Positions 61,093-64,000 of a DNA stretch of 64,000 nt are shown in pieces. This stretch comes from JACTUA01 sp964551875 (GTDB lineage Archaea > Halobacteriota > Methanomicrobia > Methanomicrobiales > JACTUA01), in assembly GCA_964551875.1 (NCBI GenBank), contig CAZKEV010000007.1, positions 5,075 through 69,074 on the forward strand, written 5' to 3'. The notes beneath the pieces were generated by a model that was not told the origin of the DNA, ran no database searches, and saw only the letters and a program-made list of their open reading frames with translations. Both the position numbers and the translations under genes were made by a program. The number at the start of each line of letters is the position of its first letter. Within the stretch, counting starts at the first letter, position 1.

Positions 61093-62133
61093 CTACATGG
61101 AAAGCTTCGGATTATTCTCCGCAAAGTACTCGTGGCTGTCGGCATTGGCGATGGCATTGCCCGGATTGATCTTCGCAAGTCTCTTGCACGAGTTCTGGCC
61201 GTACTCATGGTCCTCCGTTCCCGCCACGACGTAAAAGTGGCTCGTCTCGTGGATGATGGCGCCTGCCTTGCAGTCTGTCCCCAGGAGGGGAGCCTGCCAG
61301 AACTGGTTGCAGAGGAAGATCTCGTAGGGTTTCGCGGGGTACACATACGCGTACCAATCTTTACTGCAGTCTGCGTTGAAGACTACATTCTTCTTTCCCA
61401 GGGCATCCCGGATCTTCAGGAAATGGGTACTCGCGGTGGCATATCGCTTCTTGTCGTACTCACCGAACCACATCAGATACCGCTTTGCTGCAGGCCGGGC
61501 TGAAACTTTGGTGCCTGAAAGGACTTTTCTGGCCTCTGTAGCGAGCCGCAGGGCCTCCGCGTGGGCTTCCTTCAGGATTCTCTCCTGTTCCGCGGTACAG
61601 TTCCGGAAGGAGATCCCTTTTTCAACTTTCCTTTCCATTTCCTGCATCCAGTCAAGGGCAATGCCATTTATCTGACGGGGCCTCCTCTCCTGCAGGAGCC
61701 TGAAGGTGGCAACCGGCGATACGATACCCTTCGCAGCGAGATCGAGTCCCTTGGGGGTCTTTTCGAGTTTTTTATCCTTGACATCCAGAATCCTTGCCCT
61801 GTAGGTGACCTGATAGTCCCCGGCCTTCGCGATGTCGTAGGCCTCTCCGAGATCGACCTCGCCGGAGACCGATTCCCCCGGTTTGATGAGGATGTAATCC
61901 TCCGGCCCCGGTAACCCCCTTTTCACGACCCGGCCGAGGTAGACCGCCTTTTTCCCCGCGTGTTCGACATGGAACATATCGTGGTTGAAGCCATCAAGGG
62001 GCGTGTGCCACGTGAGCACCTGCATATCCTCCCCTGACTCGTTCTTCAGGCTGAACCGGAGATTCTGCCGGTCAACCGCCTTGTACTGACGCTTGTCGAA
62101 TTCCAGGCTGATGGAAAGTTGTGTGGAGTTCAT
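61093..62133 (-). CDS. M35-type (deuterolysin/Lys-specific) metalloendopeptidase without signal peptide
   Basis: 346 residues from ATG 62133, with GAGGAGG six bases upstream. An N-terminal beta domain (about 3-115: VLTWHTPLDG, VVKRGLPGPEDY, SVSGEVDLGEAY), then the peptidase: FRNCTAEQERILKEAHAEA (about 176-194), HETSH at 295-299, GTEDHEYG at 305-312 and NADSHEYFAEN near the end. HExxH plus GTxDxxYG is the aspzincin hallmark; the third zinc ligand is Asp308. Fungal and bacterial relatives are secreted, with a prepropeptide; this protein opens with the beta domain and shows no signal sequence. Such peptidases are uncommon in archaea, so acquisition is likely. Confidence 0.88.
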   Translation of the reverse strand: MNSTQLSISLEFDKRQYKAVDRQNLRFSLKNESGEDMQVLTWHTPLDGFNHDMFHVEHAGKKAVYLGRVVKRGLPGPEDYILIKPGESVSGEVDLGEAYDIAKAGDYQVTYRARILDVKDKKLEKTPKGLDLAAKGIVSPVATFRLLQERRPRQINGIALDWMQEMERKVEKGISFRNCTAEQERILKEAHAEALRLATEARKVLSGTKVSARPAAKRYLMWFGEYDKKRYATASTHFLKIRDALGKKNVVFNADCSKDWYAYVYPAKPYEIFLCNQFWQAPLLGTDCKAGAIIHETSHFYVVAGTEDHEYGQNSCKRLAKINPGNAIANADSHEYFAENNPKLSM

Positions 62134-62145
62134 AGATTTCCTCCT

Positions 62146-62193
62146 CAAGAGCGTTTTGCTCTTGGTTCAGCAGATGGATTGAATATATAATAA
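62146..62193 (-). promoter_or_regulatory. Promoter and 5' hairpin of the M35 protease gene
   Basis: The minus strand has a TATA box TTATTATATATTC at 62181-62193, predicting a start near 62161. CAAGAGC-AAAAC-GCTCTTG (62146-62164) then forms a 7-bp hairpin at the very 5' end of the message, just before the GAGGAGG ribosome site. Confidence 0.45.
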
Positions 62194-62628
62194 TATTCCG
62201 ATACGATCCTCTCGCAGGTACCACCTCTACCGGATCGGGAATCGTTAACAACCCTTCCGAGCGTCCGTCCCCCTCTCCCGAAGGAGAGGGACGAGATGGC
62301 AGGCGAAGACGAGAGCAATGAGGGGAACCAGCCGCCTCCCTCGCCATCCAGGGCTCCTTGAATCCCGTGGGAGGAGATGCCCGATGCCGGGATGCCCTTC
62401 ATTGCCAGGGGATCGGGAAATGGTTCGGCATCCGGCTATCATCATGGGTATCACCCCACAACCCTTTCCTGATGGCGTGCTGTTCAGGACCCATATCCCC
62501 TGCCGCGGGATACTGCTCGTCCCTGGTAGTACACGTGCCGGTCCCGGGAAGCCAATCTGCCAACCATCTCCTCTCTTGCTGCGCGGGGAGGCCTCTCAGA
62601 TTCCCTCGAATCCGGGAAGGGAGAAATA
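62194..62628. other. Intergenic region within the accessory segment, no gene
   Basis: About 435 bases. Mixed composition, no open frame with family resemblance, no recognisable transposase remnant. A CGGGAGAGGG-type inverted motif (CTCTCCCGAAGGAGAGGG, 62272-62290) could terminate the upstream domain gene. Confidence 0.45.
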
Positions 62629-63111
62629 TCACCCCTCCCCTATCCGGAAGATGACGGAATTCCCTTCGATATCCATCCCTTCGTGGTCATCGCTCTTTCT
62701 GGGGAGGGTGCCTTTCGCCCGGACCACGTCATGGATGCGTCCCCTGAACCTCACCCTGCATTCCCTGCAGGCACGCAGGGGGTAAGCCTCTGACAGGTCC
62801 ACCACGGCCGATACCGAGCCGTGCGGGGAGATGTGCATATAATCCTTTGAGCCTGGATCTCCGCGTTTCACCATCATCCCCTCGTACAGGATCTCCCTGC
62901 CGTCGCAGGTCACTGTGAAGATCCTTCCCATCAGTCCTTCGAGAGGGGTATACCAGGTGAGAACCCAGAGATCCCCGTCGGCCATGTTCTCGAGTGTGAA
63001 ACGGATCAGGATGGGCTGACCGGCTGGATAGCCCGGTTCCGCCGCAAGTCGATATCTCAGCAGGGGACCCCCCCCACCCTCCCCCCGGGATTGTCGGGTC
63101 ATGGATACCAT
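62629..63111 (-). CDS. Stand-alone homologue of the M35 N-terminal domain
   Basis: 160 residues from ATG 63111, preceded by GAGGAAAGGAAT. Its body (about 17-150) is homologous to the first 120 residues of the neighbouring M35 protein: VLTWYTPLEG against VLTWHTPLDG, MVKRGDPGSKDY against VVKRGLPGPEDY, SVSAVVDLSEAY against SVSGEVDLGEAY. No peptidase domain, and no signal peptide; the first 20 residues are Gly/Arg-rich. A CRECRVR pair of Cys is unique to this copy. It could be an inhibitor, a chaperone-like partner, or the remnant of a second protease. Confidence 0.8.
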   Translation of the reverse strand: MVSMTRQSRGEGGGGPLLRYRLAAEPGYPAGQPILIRFTLENMADGDLWVLTWYTPLEGLMGRIFTVTCDGREILYEGMMVKRGDPGSKDYMHISPHGSVSAVVDLSEAYPLRACRECRVRFRGRIHDVVRAKGTLPRKSDDHEGMDIEGNSVIFRIGEG

Positions 63112-63231
63112 ATTCCTTTCCTCGCGAGAGTTCTTCCTTTGCCTCTGCCCGTACATACTGCACATCGGTAACTTCACTCCTGCCTAATGAAGGTTTTCTC
63201 GTAGAATATTCGGAAGGGGCAGAGCAGAGAA

Positions 63232-63333
63232 ATGTCGGTCCCGGTGATCATACCCTTTCTTGAAACCCCGGGCATCGCGCTATTCTTCTGCGCCTACCTC
63301 CTCTCCCTCATCACCTACCTGGTCTCGGTCTAG
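63232..63333 (+). pseudogene. 3' remnant of a second DUF2070 copy (33-codon frame)
   Basis: From ATG 63232 the frame encodes MSVPVIIPFLETPG and then the exact last 20 residues of DUF2070. IIPFLETPGIALFF is a diverged counterpart of TITFLAPLGIALFF at the equivalent spot in the complete gene, so homology extends past the 60-bp identity and the fragment is a genuine truncated copy. It may be translated as a single-helix peptide. Confidence 0.65.
63270..63329 (+). repeat. Right copy of the 60-bp direct repeat
   Basis: Identical to 60785-60844. The two copies, 2.5 kb apart in the same orientation, bracket the M35 protease and its domain partner. Confidence 0.9.
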
Positions 63334-63396
63334 CGCCCGAAGGGATTTCACCCCCGCAGCAACCCTTTTTCGGGTACGAGGTCCAACTATTCCCGT

Positions 63397-63437
63397 GCGA
63401 GGGTAACCAAGCCAGGCCAACGGTGATGGACTTAAGA
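63397..63437 (+). pseudogene. 5' half of a tRNA-Leu(TAA)
   Basis: GCGAGGG-TA-ACC-AAGCCAGG-CCAACGGT is followed by GATGGA and the loop CTTAAGA, a very good match to the 5' half of archaeal tRNA-Leu(TAA) (anticodon TAA at 63433-63435). The sequence leaves the tRNA right after the anticodon loop; no TCCATC, variable arm, T arm or CCCTCGC acceptor strand follows in the window. Confidence 0.75.
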
Positions 63438-63833
63438 AGCCTGGTTGCGCAACCGGCTCTGAATTTTTGAGATTTTCCTCTTGGATAACGAGGTCCACCG
63501 ACCCCCCAATGAAGGTGTGTAAAATCGGTTGGCTACCGATTGAACGGATATACGTGGTCTTTTGCCGTGCTTTTTCCGATTTTAAGGGTAAGAACCTGGG
63601 AAATACTGGTCTAGCGTCGTGCCAGATGATAAAATTTGCCAGAGATTTCGCCCCGGGCACCCAATCCACAAATTTTCCTTGAGTGTCTTACAAAACCCTG
63701 ACGCGGTACATCAGCGGCTGATTCGAGATTCCGATGCAGCAGTGGATAATTCAGGGCAATTTGCTGCGGAACGCGCTTTTCCAGAAGAGACTTACCGATT
63801 TCTTCTCCAGCAACGCCTAAACGTGGGCAGCGG
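63438..63833. other. Gene-free stretch after the tRNA-Leu fragment
   Basis: About 400 bases with lower GC than the rest of the window. Open frames on either strand (for example 63280-63669 minus, 63467-63682 plus) show no recognised motif. It may be decayed mobile DNA or the foreign side of a recombination that broke tRNA-Leu. Confidence 0.45.
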
Positions 63834-64000
63834 CTATTCTGGGCTGTTCTTGCCGAGTTCTCGGTACTTCTCCATGGAGTACTCCACGATTTCTTTGGCT
63901 TGCTTCGCGTTTTTCCAGTCTCTTGCTCTTGCCCACTTGTGCGGTTCCAGCCGCTTGTACGTCTCGAAGAACTCCTGAATCTCCGTAAGCTGGTGCTTGT
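63834..64000 (-). CDS. ppa: Inorganic pyrophosphatase, C-terminal end (partial)
   Basis: The last 54 codons of a gene that enters from the right edge. The translation KHQLTEIQEFFETYKRLEP and HKWARARDWKNAKQAKEIVE resembles the C-terminal helices of family I inorganic pyrophosphatases (EI..FF..YK.LE...W.....W..A..A...I). The catalytic part is outside the window. Codon use is less GC-rich than neighbouring genes. Confidence 0.65.
   Translation of the reverse strand, partial: KHQLTEIQEFFETYKRLEPHKWARARDWKNAKQAKEIVEYSMEKYRELGKNSPE

Noticed and set aside
63397..63520. tRNA-Leu with a long intron rather than a broken gene
   Set aside because: GTCCACC near 63491 is vaguely like the 3' anticodon stem, but no variable arm, TTCGAAT-type T loop or CCCTCGC acceptor strand follows, and no bulge-helix-bulge can be formed.
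63280..63669. Open frame of 129 codons on the minus strand
   Set aside because: It crosses the antisense of the DUF2070 fragment and the tRNA-Leu half, with biased composition and no motif. Most likely chance.
60849..64000. Insertion sequence or transposon carrying the M35 genes
   Set aside because: No transposase, no terminal inverted repeats; the 60-bp repeat is the end of a host gene and not an IS end.

Overview
The window is from a high-GC methanogenic archaeon, most likely of the order Methanomicrobiales. The supporting signs are two methanogenesis marker genes (35135-36888), an archaeal histone, GatDE, RfcL, NrpR, FlpA/Nop5, the archaeal type S-adenosylmethionine synthetase, DacZ, an S-layer protein with a PGF-type C-terminal anchor, a BHB-type tRNA intron, and ATGA/GTGA-coupled operons. 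No rRNA, CRISPR array or complete insertion sequence was seen.

Layout. (1) 219-17138 is a cell-surface region read on the minus strand. It holds three paralogous giant secreted proteins with Ig-like and von Willebrand A domains (219-3219, 3850-7380, 9475-12579). Between the second and third lie the nitrogen regulator NrpR, a Dcd/Dut-family gene and an intron-bearing tRNA-Arg. The AMP phosphorylase DeoA and the S-layer protein follow. (2) 17567-23387 holds thymidylate synthase, tRNA-Gln, a broken DUF1614 gene, the C/D-box RNP proteins FlpA and Nop5, a TctA-like membrane protein, HemD and TruB/Cbf5. (3) 23431-33614 holds a repeat mosaic, tRNA-Ser overlapped by an orphan DNA methyltransferase that is co-operonic with IorAB, tRNA-Ile, NadX-NadC, and several small conserved proteins including archaemetzincin. 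(4) 33719-40731 holds RfcL, the two methanogenesis markers, the histone, hisG-hisA-hisB and SAM synthetase. (5) 40784-47632 is a tightly coupled minus-strand operon, fumarase (2 subunits), KorDABC, SucCD and then the c-di-AMP cyclase DacZ. It covers most of the reductive branch from malate to 2-oxoglutarate, lacking only fumarate reductase. (6) 47730-51275 holds ribosomal protein L10e with a long repetitive tail and a three-gene ABC importer whose binding protein appears circularly permuted. (7) 51472-60848 runs on the plus strand: an HTH regulator, argH-gatD-gatE, and a string of small conserved proteins ending in a PfkB kinase and a DUF2070 membrane protein. (8) 60849-64000 looks like an accessory insertion. 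A leaderless M35 (deuterolysin-like) metalloprotease and a stand-alone paralogue of its N-terminal domain lie between the intact 3' end of the DUF2070 gene and a second, truncated copy of that 3' end with a 60-bp identical core. A 5' half of a tRNA-Leu and the end of an inorganic pyrophosphatase gene follow.

The most notable points are the M35 island with its repeat boundary, the permuted binding protein, the 8-G tract that separates a surface protein from its signal peptide, the 58-bp repeat that supplies the tails of two convergent genes, and the tRNA-linked scars (methyltransferase/tRNA-Ser, DUF1614/tRNA-Gln, half tRNA-Leu). All functional calls were made by reading the sequence; no database search was run.
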